Below are positions 17,650 through 26,681 of a stretch of DNA of 64,000 bases, in pieces. Positions within the stretch are counted from its first letter, which is position 1, and each line of letters opens with the position of its first letter. Source of the DNA: JAAYUJ01 sp963698165. Lineage in GTDB: Bacteria; Desulfobacterota; Syntrophobacteria; Syntrophobacterales; Syntrophobacteraceae. Where the stretch lies: positions 62,001 to 126,000 of the forward strand of contig CAVOPT010000013.1 of the NCBI GenBank assembly GCA_963698165.1, written 5' to 3'. Made by a program: the position numbers and the translations under genes. Under the pieces are notes generated by a model. The model worked only from the letters and a program-made list of their open reading frames with translations, had not been told where the DNA came from and made no database searches.

Positions 17650-18786
17650 TCACCCTCGTCTCAGCTCCTCCGCGGCATGGGCCACATCCGTGACGGCCTC
17701 ATCGATTTCCTCCCGGGTGGTGAAGCGCCCCACCGAGAATCGAACGGTCCCCATGGCGAACTCCAGGGGCACCCCCATCGCCTCCAGTACGTGGGAGACG
17801 TGCACATCGTGGCCGTGGCACGCCGCTCCTGCCGATGCGGCCACGGATTCGAGCCGAGAGAGAAACCGGCCGGCCTCGAGCCCTCCAAACCCGACGCTCA
17901 ACGTGTTGGGGAGGCGTTTCTCCGGGTGGCCGTGCACCCTGATGTCCGATACCCTCTCCCTGATTCCCAGCGCCAGCCGGTCCCGCATCTCCCGCATGTG
18001 GGCGGCATGACGAGGAAGGTCCTCGTCGATCATGGCACAGGCCTCCCCAAGCCCCACGATCTCCAGGACATTCTCGGTTCCGGCCCTGCGATTCATTTCG
18101 TGGCCGGCGCCATGGATCAGCTTCTCCAGAAGGACGCCACTGCGTACGTACAAGGCGCCCACCCCCTTGGGGGCGTACAGCTTGTGCCCTGCCACCGTGA
18201 GCAAATCCACCCCCAGATCATCCACCTGAACCGGCATTTTCCCAACCGACTGGGCGGCATCCGTGTGGACGGGAATCCCGTGCGACCTTGCAATTTCGGC
18301 AATTTCACGGATGGGCTGGACGGTGCCCACTTCGTTGTTGGCGTGCATGATGGAGATGAGGATGGTCTTTGGTGTCAGAGCCTTTTCGACCGATCGTGGA
18401 TCCACCAGTCCATATTCGTCAACAGGGAGCACCGTCGCCGCGAATCCCCTGGAAGCAAGAAACCGACACACTTCCGTGACGGCAGGATGTTCAACGGCCG
18501 AGGTGATGATGTGGTTTCCCCTGGCGCGATTCGCCTCCGCCAGCCCCTTGATGGCGTAGTTGTTGGACTCCGATCCACCGCCGGTGAACACGATTTCTTC
18601 CGGGTGACTCCCCAGCAGTTTCGCCACCTGCGTCCGTGCGTTGTCGAGGGCTCGTCGCGCTTCCAACCCATAGGCGTGACCACTTGAAGGATTCCCAAAA
18701 TGCTCGTGAAGGAAAGGCAGCATGGCCCTCGAAACCCGAGGATCGATGGGCGTGGTCGCATTGTAATCGAGGTATACAGGGCGCAT
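17650..18786 (-). CDS. Class V aminotransferase: cysteine desulfurase / selenocysteine-lyase-like
   Basis: A 378-residue PLP enzyme. Start at ATG 18786 (MRPVYLDYNATTP), the universal start motif of NifS/IscS proteins, with AGAGG upstream. PLP lysine is K202 in TVAGHKLYAPKGVG. HAGNNE-type residues appear as MHANNEVGT, and RAGTEN is present. The catalytic cysteine is C323 in SAGAACHGHDVHVSHVL. The context GAACH followed by RFSVGRFTTREEID resembles mammalian-type selenocysteine lyase and its bacterial relatives more than IscS (SGSACTS). It may therefore mobilise sulfur or selenium. No iscU/nifU or mnmA neighbours, so a dedicated Fe-S role is not indicated. Confidence 0.88.
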   Translation of the reverse strand: MRPVYLDYNATTPIDPRVSRAMLPFLHEHFGNPSSGHAYGLEARRALDNARTQVAKLLGSHPEEIVFTGGGSESNNYAIKGLAEANRARGNHIITSAVEHPAVTEVCRFLASRGFAATVLPVDEYGLVDPRSVEKALTPKTILISIMHANNEVGTVQPIREIAEIARSHGIPVHTDAAQSVGKMPVQVDDLGVDLLTVAGHKLYAPKGVGALYVRSGVLLEKLIHGAGHEMNRRAGTENVLEIVGLGEACAMIDEDLPRHAAHMREMRDRLALGIRERVSDIRVHGHPEKRLPNTLSVGFGGLEAGRFLSRLESVAASAGAACHGHDVHVSHVLEAMGVPLEFAMGTVRFSVGRFTTREEIDEAVTDVAHAAEELRRG

Positions 18787-18826
18787 GGCGATACAACCTC
18801 TGGAGGACTTTGGAAACCCGACTCTC

Positions 18827-19456
18827 CTACCTTCTGGGAAGGACTTGGAGCATCCTCGCAATCTCCCCGTCGATCACATGATAAGCATCGGGGGGAGCCA
18901 CGCGGGTGAGGTCGACGGTGGCGCTTGCAAAGGAGCTGCGCCCCTCACTGAAGCTCTGGATATTGATGTCTATGCGGGCGACACTGGTTGCCGCGGGGGC
19001 CGCCAATCCAAGAAGACCTCCGCTGGCGGCGCCAATGGCCGCTCCAGGGCCCGGGTCACCAAGAGCTCCTCCAATGATGGCCCCGGCAGCGGCTCCGGCG
19101 AGAGCACCTCCCAAAGCCTGCCCCGCCCTCACGTCAGGATTGTCCCGCAATCCCGCGGATACGGTGACGTCTATGGAGAAATCCGCATCCCGTTCACGCC
19201 TCACCCTGTCGTACCCTTTGTCGTAAAGAAGCTGTTCGGCCTGGGGCAACCGCCGGAACCCTATGGAGGTGCGGTCAGAGATCTGCATGACGTAATTCCG
19301 GTCGTTGATCCCGACCCTCAGGTCCGAGTAAGGCTCGGTCGACGGTGGCGGCGGCCCGGCACTCTGGTAATAGGGGCCTGGGTAAGCACACGCACCCATT
19401 CCCACGAGAATCAGCAAAATCAGTAACACATGGAAGGTTCTTCTCGGGTCTCTCAT
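18827..19456 (-). CDS. Glycine-zipper lipoprotein of unknown function
   Basis: A 209-residue predicted outer-membrane lipoprotein. Start is ATG 19456 with GAGGGAAC upstream; a longer reading from 19522 is not supported. The signal sequence ends LVGMGAC, an acceptable lipobox. A central alanine/glycine stretch (about residues 110-150) is a glycine-zipper (ALAGAAAGAIIGGALGDPG). It is flanked by a region with the pattern of DUF4136/complement-resistance TraT-like lipoproteins (VGINDRNYVMQISDRTSIGFRRLP; RIDINIQSF). The gene ends 40 bases before the cysteine desulfurase start and could be cotranscribed with it. Function inferred only as envelope-associated. Confidence 0.75.
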   Translation of the reverse strand: MRDPRRTFHVLLILLILVGMGACAYPGPYYQSAGPPPPSTEPYSDLRVGINDRNYVMQISDRTSIGFRRLPQAEQLLYDKGYDRVRRERDADFSIDVTVSAGLRDNPDVRAGQALGGALAGAAAGAIIGGALGDPGPGAAIGAASGGLLGLAAPAATSVARIDINIQSFSEGRSSFASATVDLTRVAPPDAYHVIDGEIARMLQVLPRR

Positions 19457-19844
19457 GGCAGTTCCCTCAAAAAGTTGTTTGAAAGCGCGGTCCTTATCCT
19501 TTGAATACAGTCCGTTGTGCACATTCGAAGGTCACATGCCCTGCGGTAACGATGGGAGAGACAGCCCGTGTCGTGGATGGGAAACGCTGCCCAACTCCGC
19601 GGGCGTGAAAAGGCCACCCACCGTTCCATGAGATGACTGCGGCCAAGACCATCCAAAACCTCATCAACTTTACCATGAGTCGGAAAACGAGCAAAGCCGA
19701 AAGCCGGAGGCCTGGGGCATCGCCGTATGGTCAGGGCAAATTGCGAGCCAGAAACACCTGCGGCGACCAACCTTTCGGGACCAGGCTCCAGCGCCATTCC
19801 AGTTCCCACCCTGACTTCCCTGATCCTTTTTCCTGATCATGTTC
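19457..19844. other. 388-bp intergenic region
   Basis: Upstream region of the lipoprotein gene and downstream region of the DUF1786 gene, both on the minus strand. Open frames here have no recognisable domain and poor starts. It presumably holds the lipoprotein promoter, which I cannot pin down. Confidence 0.5.
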
Positions 19845-20921
19845 TCACAGGTAAGGCAATGGACCCAGACCCTTTGCTTTCCTGACGGATTCCAAAAGCC
19901 CCACGGTTCCAGTCATCATGTTGTCCCCAAACGGAGCTCCATAGACGATCGGCAGAGTCGAATTCATCAGGAGCTCCCTTTTTGGCCCCGTTGCAACGAT
20001 GATTTCTATCGCCTCGTAGCCAAGAGGTTTCCGGACATAAGCTCCGTGCCCTCCCTCTGCAAGGATGCGCTGATGCTCCAGGTCTCCATCGGCCAACTCA
20101 CGCACCAGCCTTTCCAACCGTTCGAGAGTCACCTGATGGGTGTGATACTCGAAGAAGCCCGCAATTTCTTCGCCTTCCAGAGCCGCACCCACAGTATGGG
20201 AGGTCGCCACATCCAGCACAAGGATCCTGTTTTTCCCTGAAGCCCGAATCTCTCGCGATGCCCCTGCAATGGCCGCCATGCCGCTGTCCATAACATAGAC
20301 TTCCCTGGTGGGAAGCGTCCGGGCGGCATCGCCTATGGACTTGAGGCGATTGAAGGTGGCGGGAAGCTCTTCCAGGGAGAACATGAGGGTTTGGGGAAGC
20401 GGGCTTTTGTCCAGGAAGGACTTGAACAGGTTGTGACGATAATCCAAATGAGAGACTCCCGGAGGCGCAGTGCCGTGATCCTGGGCACACACAGCCACGA
20501 CGTCAAACTCAAAATCCACTCCGAGCCCCTGGACTACTCTCTCAAGCCGATGGGGCTCGATGTCTCCAATTTCCAGCGTGGAGTACCTTCGGCTTCCCTT
20601 CAGTTCCTCCGCTTCCTCATCTTCAACGATCCGTATCCCCATGGACTCAACCCGTTGGAGATCATGGTGGATCGTCAGCGCCGCCGACGCCGTCATTGCC
20701 ACTTCCGCTTGGCGAGCTCTCATTTGGAGAACTTGCGTGATGGGACCTCCTCCCATCTCCCTTCCGGTCACCAGGAGGTTGCCGGAAAGAGAGGCGGCTT
20801 TTTCGGCAAGAGACAAAACGGGTGACCTGGCAACCGCCTTGTAAGATGTTCCCATGTCTTCGTTGAAATAGAGAATATCCATGGTGCCGGCACCAATGTC
20901 CACCATCAGGAATCTTGCCAT
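19845..20921 (-). CDS. DUF1786 family actin-like-fold protein
   Basis: A 358-residue protein that I start at ATG 20921, directly after GAGGAGGCTGAAAAC; a longer reading from 21149 is not supported. The N-terminus MARFLMVDIGAGTMDIL is an ASKHA-type phosphate-1 loop (DxGxxTxD) and GKNRILVLDVATSHTVGAAL is a phosphate-2-like motif, as expected of DUF1786 (putative pyruvate-formate-lyase-activating-enzyme-associated ATPases). Further landmarks: VTGREMGGGPIT, AVCAQDHGTAPPG, HRLERVVQGLGVDFEFDVVAV. Family biochemistry is unknown to me beyond the fold. Stands alone, minus strand. Confidence 0.85.
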   Translation of the reverse strand: MARFLMVDIGAGTMDILYFNEDMGTSYKAVARSPVLSLAEKAASLSGNLLVTGREMGGGPITQVLQMRARQAEVAMTASAALTIHHDLQRVESMGIRIVEDEEAEELKGSRRYSTLEIGDIEPHRLERVVQGLGVDFEFDVVAVCAQDHGTAPPGVSHLDYRHNLFKSFLDKSPLPQTLMFSLEELPATFNRLKSIGDAARTLPTREVYVMDSGMAAIAGASREIRASGKNRILVLDVATSHTVGAALEGEEIAGFFEYHTHQVTLERLERLVRELADGDLEHQRILAEGGHGAYVRKPLGYEAIEIIVATGPKRELLMNSTLPIVYGAPFGDNMMTGTVGLLESVRKAKGLGPLPYL

Positions 20922-21350
20922 GTTTTCAGCCTCCTCGTCTCTTCCGGAGCAATCTCGTGCAACGCCGAGGGCGAGCCCACGAGAACATGGGACCGTTCCG
21001 CCTGGCGGCTCATATCCGGCACTCTGCCATAGAGGCGCACCTCGTTCCCGCAGAATACCGGCAGTTGCCTCTTTCAAACAGCCAAAAGTGGGGCATAATG
21101 GAGCCGAACCATGATCGCGTGGCAACCCAGTGAGGGGAACGGTCGCCATGGCGGCGGAGAATCCACCGGGCCCGGATAAATAGAAAAGCCCGGGTGGGGC
21201 AACCCGGGCTTCCTTGGGAAGATATTACAGAGAACCATGTGGCTCACCTGAAGTATCGACAACCCCTCTCCCTTCCTTGAGGGAAAATGCTGCCATGAAA
21301 CTTCATGGGGATGAAGGGTTTAAGATACGACGGATAACCGAACAGACGGA
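20922..21350. other. 429-bp intergenic region
   Basis: No supported gene. It holds a terminator-like hairpin near 21186-21211, and, left and right of it, the probable promoters of the DUF1786 gene (minus) and of the small membrane protein (plus). Confidence 0.5.
21186..21211 (-). terminator. Terminator-like hairpin
   Basis: A perfect 10-bp inverted repeat (AAGCCCGGGT / ACCCGGGCTT) with a six-base loop. Read on the minus strand it is followed by TTTCTATTTA, a plausible U-tract. No annotated minus-strand gene ends just upstream of it, so it might close an unannotated short transcript or act as an attenuator ahead of the DUF1786 gene. Confidence 0.6.
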
Positions 21351-21578
21351 ATGGGAATGAACATGATGCTCGCCTACGTCACGGTTGGAATCCTAGTCCT
21401 CGGCGCCTTGTGTGCCCTGGCGATCGTTCTGAAGAAGCGCAAACATCAAAACCCAGGCCCGCCGAAAACCTATTTGGGCTCAATTCGCGCCACCGGCCAC
21501 GATGGACGAAACCTCAAGATCGTGCAGAAGGAAGACGGGTCATTCGAAATGGAAGAAGAGGAGCCCCCGTCCCGATGA
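21351..21578 (+). CDS. Small single-pass membrane protein
   Basis: A 75-residue protein with one transmembrane helix near residues 6-26 (MLAYVTVGILVLGALCALAIVL). A short basic stop-transfer stretch (KKRKH) and a cytoplasmic tail ending in an acidic cluster (EMEEEEPPSR) follow. The start could be 21351 or the internal ATG at 21357, which is better spaced from GGAATGGGA. No family recognised. Positive-inside topology suggests N-out, C-in. Confidence 0.6.
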   Translation: MGMNMMLAYVTVGILVLGALCALAIVLKKRKHQNPGPPKTYLGSIRATGHDGRNLKIVQKEDGSFEMEEEEPPSR

Positions 21579-22028
21579 CCCGTTCAACTCATGAAAATGC
21601 CGAAATGTCATGATTGTGCGAGCACGCAAGCCGGACGGTTCTGGATGAACGAATTTGGACTTCCCCGGGTTTGCCCTACCCTCGGGGATCGCCACGGGAG
21701 CCTTTCCCGCGCCATCTGCCTGTACGCGCCATCTGCCGCCATCCACTGAATCACGCCCCCCTGTGAACCTTTTTTGCACGTCCCGCCCCCTGAGTGAGAA
21801 AAATTGGAGCCTGATCCCTGGCGTCCACAGGAAGGAATGCATCCCTTAGCGGAGGCGACCTCCCAACTCGGCCCGGAAAGAGGACCGCGGCTTCCATGAG
21901 GCCTGCTCTTTCCTGGAAGGCGACGTGGCATGCCTCTTGCTCCATTTGAGAGACGAGAAGCAAGAGGGGCTTTGCAGCCCTTGGTGTGACGATGAAGGCA
22001 GTGCAGTATCAGAAGAGGGAGGCCAATC
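21579..22028. other. 450-bp intergenic region
   Basis: No supported gene. A weak hairpin (TCCCCG...CGGGGA, 21662-21688) may end the preceding small gene. A clear Shine-Dalgarno sequence (AGAGGGAGG) for the next gene lies at the right end. Confidence 0.45.
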
Positions 22029-22421
22029 ATGAGAAGAAGATTTGTGTTCATGAGTCTGCTGATGATTCCGGTGCTGGTGTTGGCAACCGTCGTGGCCGAT
22101 GCCCAGGCATTTGACCCCTTGACCCTTGGCGCACTGGGAACGGCGATGGGATTTGCCGTCGGCGGCAGCGCAAGAGACGCGGCCATTGGTGGCGCGGCAG
22201 GTGTGGCCGCCGGGCTTCTCCTTACCCCGCCGCCCTATGCACGGGCCCGCTACGGGTATTCATACGGTTACGCCTCGGCACCCTGCGATGATGAATGCGC
22301 TTGGGTCCCGGGCCATTACGACCGTTACGGGTACTGGGTTCCAGGGCACTACCGTTCCCGAGTCTGGGTTCCCGGGCATTACAACCGCTACGGTGAGTGG
22401 GTTCCAGGATACTACAGGTAG
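22029..22421 (+). CDS. Exported glycine-zipper protein with WVPGHY repeats
   Basis: A 130-residue secreted protein. A signal peptide at residues 1-27 ends VADAQA-FD. A glycine-rich zipper follows (residues 32-65, GTAMGFAVGG..AAIGGAAGVAAG). The C-terminal half consists of four near-identical repeats of the form WVPGHYxRYGxW (about residues 91-130), related to the YXWV/WXXGXW repeats of BcpO-like outer-membrane-associated proteins. Ribosome-binding site AGAGGGAGG precedes ATG 22029. Probably an envelope structural or stress protein. Function not known. Confidence 0.75.
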   Translation: MRRRFVFMSLLMIPVLVLATVVADAQAFDPLTLGALGTAMGFAVGGSARDAAIGGAAGVAAGLLLTPPPYARARYGYSYGYASAPCDDECAWVPGHYDRYGYWVPGHYRSRVWVPGHYNRYGEWVPGYYR

Positions 22422-22432
22422 GAGACTCGAGG

Positions 22433-22469
22433 CCCGGCCGCCCCGCCCATCACACCGGGGTGAGCCGGG
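22433..22469 (+). terminator. GC-rich hairpin after the WVPGHY-repeat gene
   Basis: Nested inverted repeats CCCGGC...GCCGGG enclosing CCCCG...CGGGG, starting 11 bases after the stop codon. There is no clear U-tract, so it may be a terminator of modest strength or only a stabilising 3' hairpin. Confidence 0.4.
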
Positions 22470-22592
22470 CAACACTCGGGGGCTGCTCACAAACAACCTT
22501 TGATGCTGAGCAGGGTATTGAAGTACGACCGGACAAGATTGAGGGCACGCTCCTCATCGATTCATGGCGAACGCTGAAAATCTCGAAACAGG

Positions 22593-25568
22593 TTATTGCT
22601 CCTCGTTCGGCTCAAGCCACCTGCGCAGGGTCATGATGAACTGCTCTCTTTCAAAGGGTTTTGCGACGTAGTCATTCATTCCTGCCTCCAGACAAAGCTC
22701 TCGGTCCTCCTGCATGGCATGGGCAGTCATGGCAATGATGGGGAGAGTCCTGAAATCGAAATTCCGGCGTATTCTCCTGGTGGCCTCTATCCCGTCCATG
22801 ATTGGCATCTGCACATCCATGAGCACTGCATCAAAGGAGGACTTGCCGAGGAGCTCGATTCCTTCCTGACCATTGCTTGCCGTCTCGACAACGGCACCGG
22901 CATTCCGCAGGATTTCTGCAGCGACCAGCTGATTGACGGGATTGTCTTCCACGATCAGTATTCTGCTGTCGCTCAGATCATTGTCGCCGGCAAACCGGCG
23001 GATGCCCCTGGAGGCGGCGCCTTGGTGAGCGGGGGATTCTTCGTTTCCCAAGAGATTCATGATGGCTTCGAAGAGCGCCTGTTCCTTCACAGGCTTCATC
23101 AGGCGGGCATGGGCCCCCCCTGGGTCCTTCACGCTTTCATCGAAACCGAAGGGAACCATCGTGATGACGGGAATATCCCGGCCGAATCCACTGGACCTGA
23201 TCTTTTCAAGGGTTGCTGGACCGGCCGTTCCGGGCATGTCCCAGTCCATGATGATGAGCTGAACTTCCACCGGCCGCGACCTTGGCGGATAGCCGATTCC
23301 AAGAACGTCCAAGGCCTCTTCTTCGGACCCGGCCAAATCCACCTTACATCCGAAATGCTCCAGTATGCGACGCAATGCATTGCGCACGTGTGCATTGTCG
23401 TCCACCACGAGGACGCCGAAGCCTTTTGAATCCTCCGGCAGGGCAAGAGGAGCCCCCTTCTCCTCATGAGGAAGGCCAAGATTTGCCCTGAAACGAAAAA
23501 CGCTGCCCCTTCCCGGCTTGCTCTCCACCCCTATGTCACCACCCATCATTTCCACCAGCCGTTTGGAGATGGCCAGTCCCAAGCCTGTTCCTCCGTACCT
23601 GCGCGTCGTGGAACTGTCGGCCTGGGTGAAGGCATCGAAAAGTTTTTCCACCGTCTCGGGAGGAATGCCAATGCCCGTATCCAATAGCGAGAATTCGAGG
23701 CTCCCTCTTCCCGGAGCCACTTCGAAGGGGTTCACCATCAGGACGATACTGCCCTCATCCGTGAACTTGATGGCATTGCTAAGGAGATTCACAAGAACTT
23801 GCCTCAACCGCAGCGGATCGCCGATAACCCAGCGAGGCGTGTCGACGGCAATGTCGATGACCAGTTCGATGCCCTTTTCGGCCGCTCGGTCCCTGAACAT
23901 GTCCGACAGGTCGTACAGGAGGTCGTGGAGGGGAAACTCGGTGTATTCCAACGCCAGTCTGCCGGATTCAATCCTCGAGAAATCCAGGATGTCGTCTATG
24001 ATCCGCAGGAGAGACCTGGCCGAGGACGACACGACCCCGAGGTACTCGCTTTGCTTGGGCGCGAGGTCGGTGGCCGCGAGAAAGTCGGTCATGGAAATGA
24101 TGGCGTGCATGGGCGTGCGGATCTCATGACTCATATTGGCCAGGAAGAAGCTCTTGGCCTGACTGGCAACTCTTGCTTCCACCGCGAGCTGATTGGCACG
24201 GTCGATGGCCTGCACCAGCTGCTTGTTCATCGTTTCGGCCTTTTCCCGGGCCGCGTTCAAATCGCTCGCATAGCGATCCAGAACTCGTATGGTGAGGTAT
24301 GCGATGAGGGTGATCGTCAGGAGACTGCCAAGAGCGATGGCCACAAGAACCAGGCCGGTCGTCACTCTGGTAGCCGCCACGGCCTTCCGCAGCTGGGTCA
24401 CCTCCCCGTTTACATCCGACACGACGAGGTCGGCCTTTTCGGCCATGAGGGATGCGACCGCCCGACCGTCGGCGAGGAGCTTCCTGATTTCGGCGGCAAC
24501 CTGAATAAGCTCCTCGCAGATCATGAAAATGCTGTCCGGTCCGGAACCCATTTCCGTCAATCTCTGCTCGATATTGGCCAGGGTTGAGGCGAGGAGCGGG
24601 TTGCGCTGCGCCAGAACGCCGGCCGCAAGCACCGCCTGTGCGTTGCGAAAAGAACCCAGGGCCACGTTCACCGAGTTGCGAAGAGCTGTTACCGTTTCGA
24701 GATCCGGGACTTGGGCCACGGTGATGAGGGCCGCTATGATGAAATTCCCCTCTCCCTTTACGTCCGATGCGGCGCCGATGTTCCTGACGGCCTCCTGAGC
24801 AAACCTCGAACTGGAGGACTCAATATCCTGCAGGGTTTTTTCAAGGGACGGGGTGATATTTCCCTCAAGCGCACCGACGGGCCCCCAAGACAGGGTGGAA
24901 GCAAGGAACTCCTTAATGAGGGCCGTATTTCGGGTCAGGGTCCTTTTGGCATCGAGACTTGTCAGGGCCTTAGAACTGTAGATGACCATACTGAGGGCAC
25001 CGCGGAATTCCTCCTGGATTTCGCGCACACCTTCAAGGATTTTCCCGCGATGCTCCACCAACTGGAGGCGTCGTTCGGTGGTCTTTTCCAGCTTATCAAG
25101 GAGCTGAGCCATCTCCATGCTGTGTTCCCGGATTTCCGCAGCCAACTGCTTGCTCGTTCTCGTTTCCAGGCGGTTGACGTTCCCGTCGATTTCCTCCAGG
25201 ATTCCCTTGAGCCGCTCCGCCGATTGCTTCAGGGCGGGCTGATTCTCCGATGAAACGAGGACGGGAGCCGTTGCGGTGAGGAGGTTGGTGCGTTCGGAGA
25301 GGCGCATGGCCGCAACCATCTGGGGAAAAGCGTCATCGCTGATGTGGCTGATGGCCCCACCCAGCTTATTGATCGCAAGCAGCGAAAAAGCCGCCATGAA
25401 GAAAGCCATGAACCCTACGCCCAGGAAGGCCAGGGCAAGCTTGCGCTTGAACACCTGGGGACTGTGCTTTCGGCCAGGTTCCCCCGGCGCGGCCGGCGGG
25501 GCATTCCGTGAGATGCTAGGATCCTCGGTTGACGGCATGTCCTGTGATTCCTTGTATTCTATCACCAT
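22593..25568 (-). CDS. Hybrid sensor histidine kinase with two receiver domains
   Basis: A 991-residue inner-membrane kinase. Start ATG 25568 has GGGAGGGG upstream. TM helix 1 is at about residues 44-66 and TM helix 2 at about 403-427, enclosing an approximately 335-residue, mostly helical periplasmic sensor that resembles the TorS-type arrangement. Then HisKA with SHEIRTP (H481), a HATPase (NLLSNAIKFTDEG, DTGIGIPPE, GGTGLGLAI), a first receiver (DD ... IIMDWDMPG) and a second receiver (ILIVEDN ... VLMDVQMPIMDG, MTAHAM, VAKPF). No HPt domain, so phosphotransfer must continue through another protein. It is the last gene of an operon whose first two genes encode periplasmic binding proteins. 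Confidence 0.95.
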   Translation of the reverse strand: MVIEYKESQDMPSTEDPSISRNAPPAAPGEPGRKHSPQVFKRKLALAFLGVGFMAFFMAAFSLLAINKLGGAISHISDDAFPQMVAAMRLSERTNLLTATAPVLVSSENQPALKQSAERLKGILEEIDGNVNRLETRTSKQLAAEIREHSMEMAQLLDKLEKTTERRLQLVEHRGKILEGVREIQEEFRGALSMVIYSSKALTSLDAKRTLTRNTALIKEFLASTLSWGPVGALEGNITPSLEKTLQDIESSSSRFAQEAVRNIGAASDVKGEGNFIIAALITVAQVPDLETVTALRNSVNVALGSFRNAQAVLAAGVLAQRNPLLASTLANIEQRLTEMGSGPDSIFMICEELIQVAAEIRKLLADGRAVASLMAEKADLVVSDVNGEVTQLRKAVAATRVTTGLVLVAIALGSLLTITLIAYLTIRVLDRYASDLNAAREKAETMNKQLVQAIDRANQLAVEARVASQAKSFFLANMSHEIRTPMHAIISMTDFLAATDLAPKQSEYLGVVSSSARSLLRIIDDILDFSRIESGRLALEYTEFPLHDLLYDLSDMFRDRAAEKGIELVIDIAVDTPRWVIGDPLRLRQVLVNLLSNAIKFTDEGSIVLMVNPFEVAPGRGSLEFSLLDTGIGIPPETVEKLFDAFTQADSSTTRRYGGTGLGLAISKRLVEMMGGDIGVESKPGRGSVFRFRANLGLPHEEKGAPLALPEDSKGFGVLVVDDNAHVRNALRRILEHFGCKVDLAGSEEEALDVLGIGYPPRSRPVEVQLIIMDWDMPGTAGPATLEKIRSSGFGRDIPVITMVPFGFDESVKDPGGAHARLMKPVKEQALFEAIMNLLGNEESPAHQGAASRGIRRFAGDNDLSDSRILIVEDNPVNQLVAAEILRNAGAVVETASNGQEGIELLGKSSFDAVLMDVQMPIMDGIEATRRIRRNFDFRTLPIIAMTAHAMQEDRELCLEAGMNDYVAKPFEREQFIMTLRRWLEPNEEQ

Positions 25569-25662
25569 GGCGGCCCCTCCCGTGGCGGTGTACAGGGGCA
25601 AGTTGCTGAAAACATCGGAATCATAAAACCTCTCCCGATGTGCTTCACAAGGGCGGCTCCTG

Positions 25663-26634
25663 TCACTGGACGAGGGATTGGGCTCGAAGAATCTCCTCGG
25701 CATTCGTCTTGTCTATGATTTTCGTCGGCAGTGTCACACGCTTTTCGATGGGTTCGCCGCGAAGGTACTTCAGTGCCTGGAGGATCCCTTCGGCACCCGG
25801 GGGCTCATAGAGAAAAGTCGCCGTCAGAGCCCTTTCATGGACCCAGTGAACCCCTTCCACCGGTATGCCGTCGATCCCGAGGAAAAAGATCTCTTCAACC
25901 CTGTTCATATCCTTTGCCGCAAGGTAGGCTCCGTAAGCCATGGGATCGTTATGGGCGTACACGAGGTCGATTCTGGGATGTCTCTCGAGCTCCTTGACCA
26001 TGATCTCGTACCCTCGGTGCTGCTTCCAGTCCCCATCCGACGGTTCGCTCAGAATGCTGACTCCCGGTTCCCTGCCGACCACTTCGTGAAACCCCGTGTG
26101 CCGCTGCTGAGCGGGGGTTGACGCCATGCCTCCCCAGATTTCCACGATGGTCCCTCGAGCCCGGTTCGGTCCTCCAAGAAGCTTGACCGCATACTCCCCG
26201 GCGGCGCGGCCGATCACCAGGTTATCGCTTCCGATGAACTGGGTGTAGCGATCGTTCACCAGGTCCCGATCCAAGACGAAGACCGGAATCCCCGCATCGT
26301 AAGCCTTGTTGACGACAGGTGTCAGCCCTTCGGCAACCTTGGGAGAGATCAGGATAGCGTCCACCTTCCTCTGTATGAATTCCTCCACATCGGCGACTTG
26401 CTTCGAAACTTCATCCATGCCGTCCCTGATGATCAATTCAATCTCAGAGTGCTGTTTTGCCTCCCGTACAAGCTCCTGGTTGAAAAGCAGTCGCCATGGT
26501 TCCGTGGTGGTCGCCTGCGAAAACCCTATGACATATTTCCTTTGCACTTGCGCCGGCGAGCAGTGAGCAACAGTCGGGTACACCAAGGCTGCTGCCATGT
26601 TTATTATCCAAAGTATCGAGACGATTCGCTTCAT
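25663..26634 (-). CDS. Periplasmic sugar-type binding protein (RbsB/TorT-like)
   Basis: A 323-residue exported type-I periplasmic binding protein. Signal peptide residues 1-25 (MKRIVSILWIINMAAALVYP). The mature protein begins YVIGFSQATTTEPWRLLFNQEL, the typical first strand and ligand loop of the Peripla_BP_4 (ribose-binding/TorT/LuxP) fold. VDAILISPKVAEGLTPVV, IPVFVLDRDL, and YAHNDPMAYGAYLAAKD are the other signature segments. Start ATG 26634 after AGGGAG. Ninety-four bases upstream of the hybrid kinase and no ABC permease or ATPase nearby, so it likely presents ligand to the kinase rather than to a transporter. Confidence 0.88.
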   Translation of the reverse strand: MKRIVSILWIINMAAALVYPTVAHCSPAQVQRKYVIGFSQATTTEPWRLLFNQELVREAKQHSEIELIIRDGMDEVSKQVADVEEFIQRKVDAILISPKVAEGLTPVVNKAYDAGIPVFVLDRDLVNDRYTQFIGSDNLVIGRAAGEYAVKLLGGPNRARGTIVEIWGGMASTPAQQRHTGFHEVVGREPGVSILSEPSDGDWKQHRGYEIMVKELERHPRIDLVYAHNDPMAYGAYLAAKDMNRVEEIFFLGIDGIPVEGVHWVHERALTATFLYEPPGAEGILQALKYLRGEPIEKRVTLPTKIIDKTNAEEILRAQSLVQ

Positions 26635-26681
26635 GCCATCACTCCCTTCGATGACGGAGATTCAGCCGTCGCAAAGCAAGC

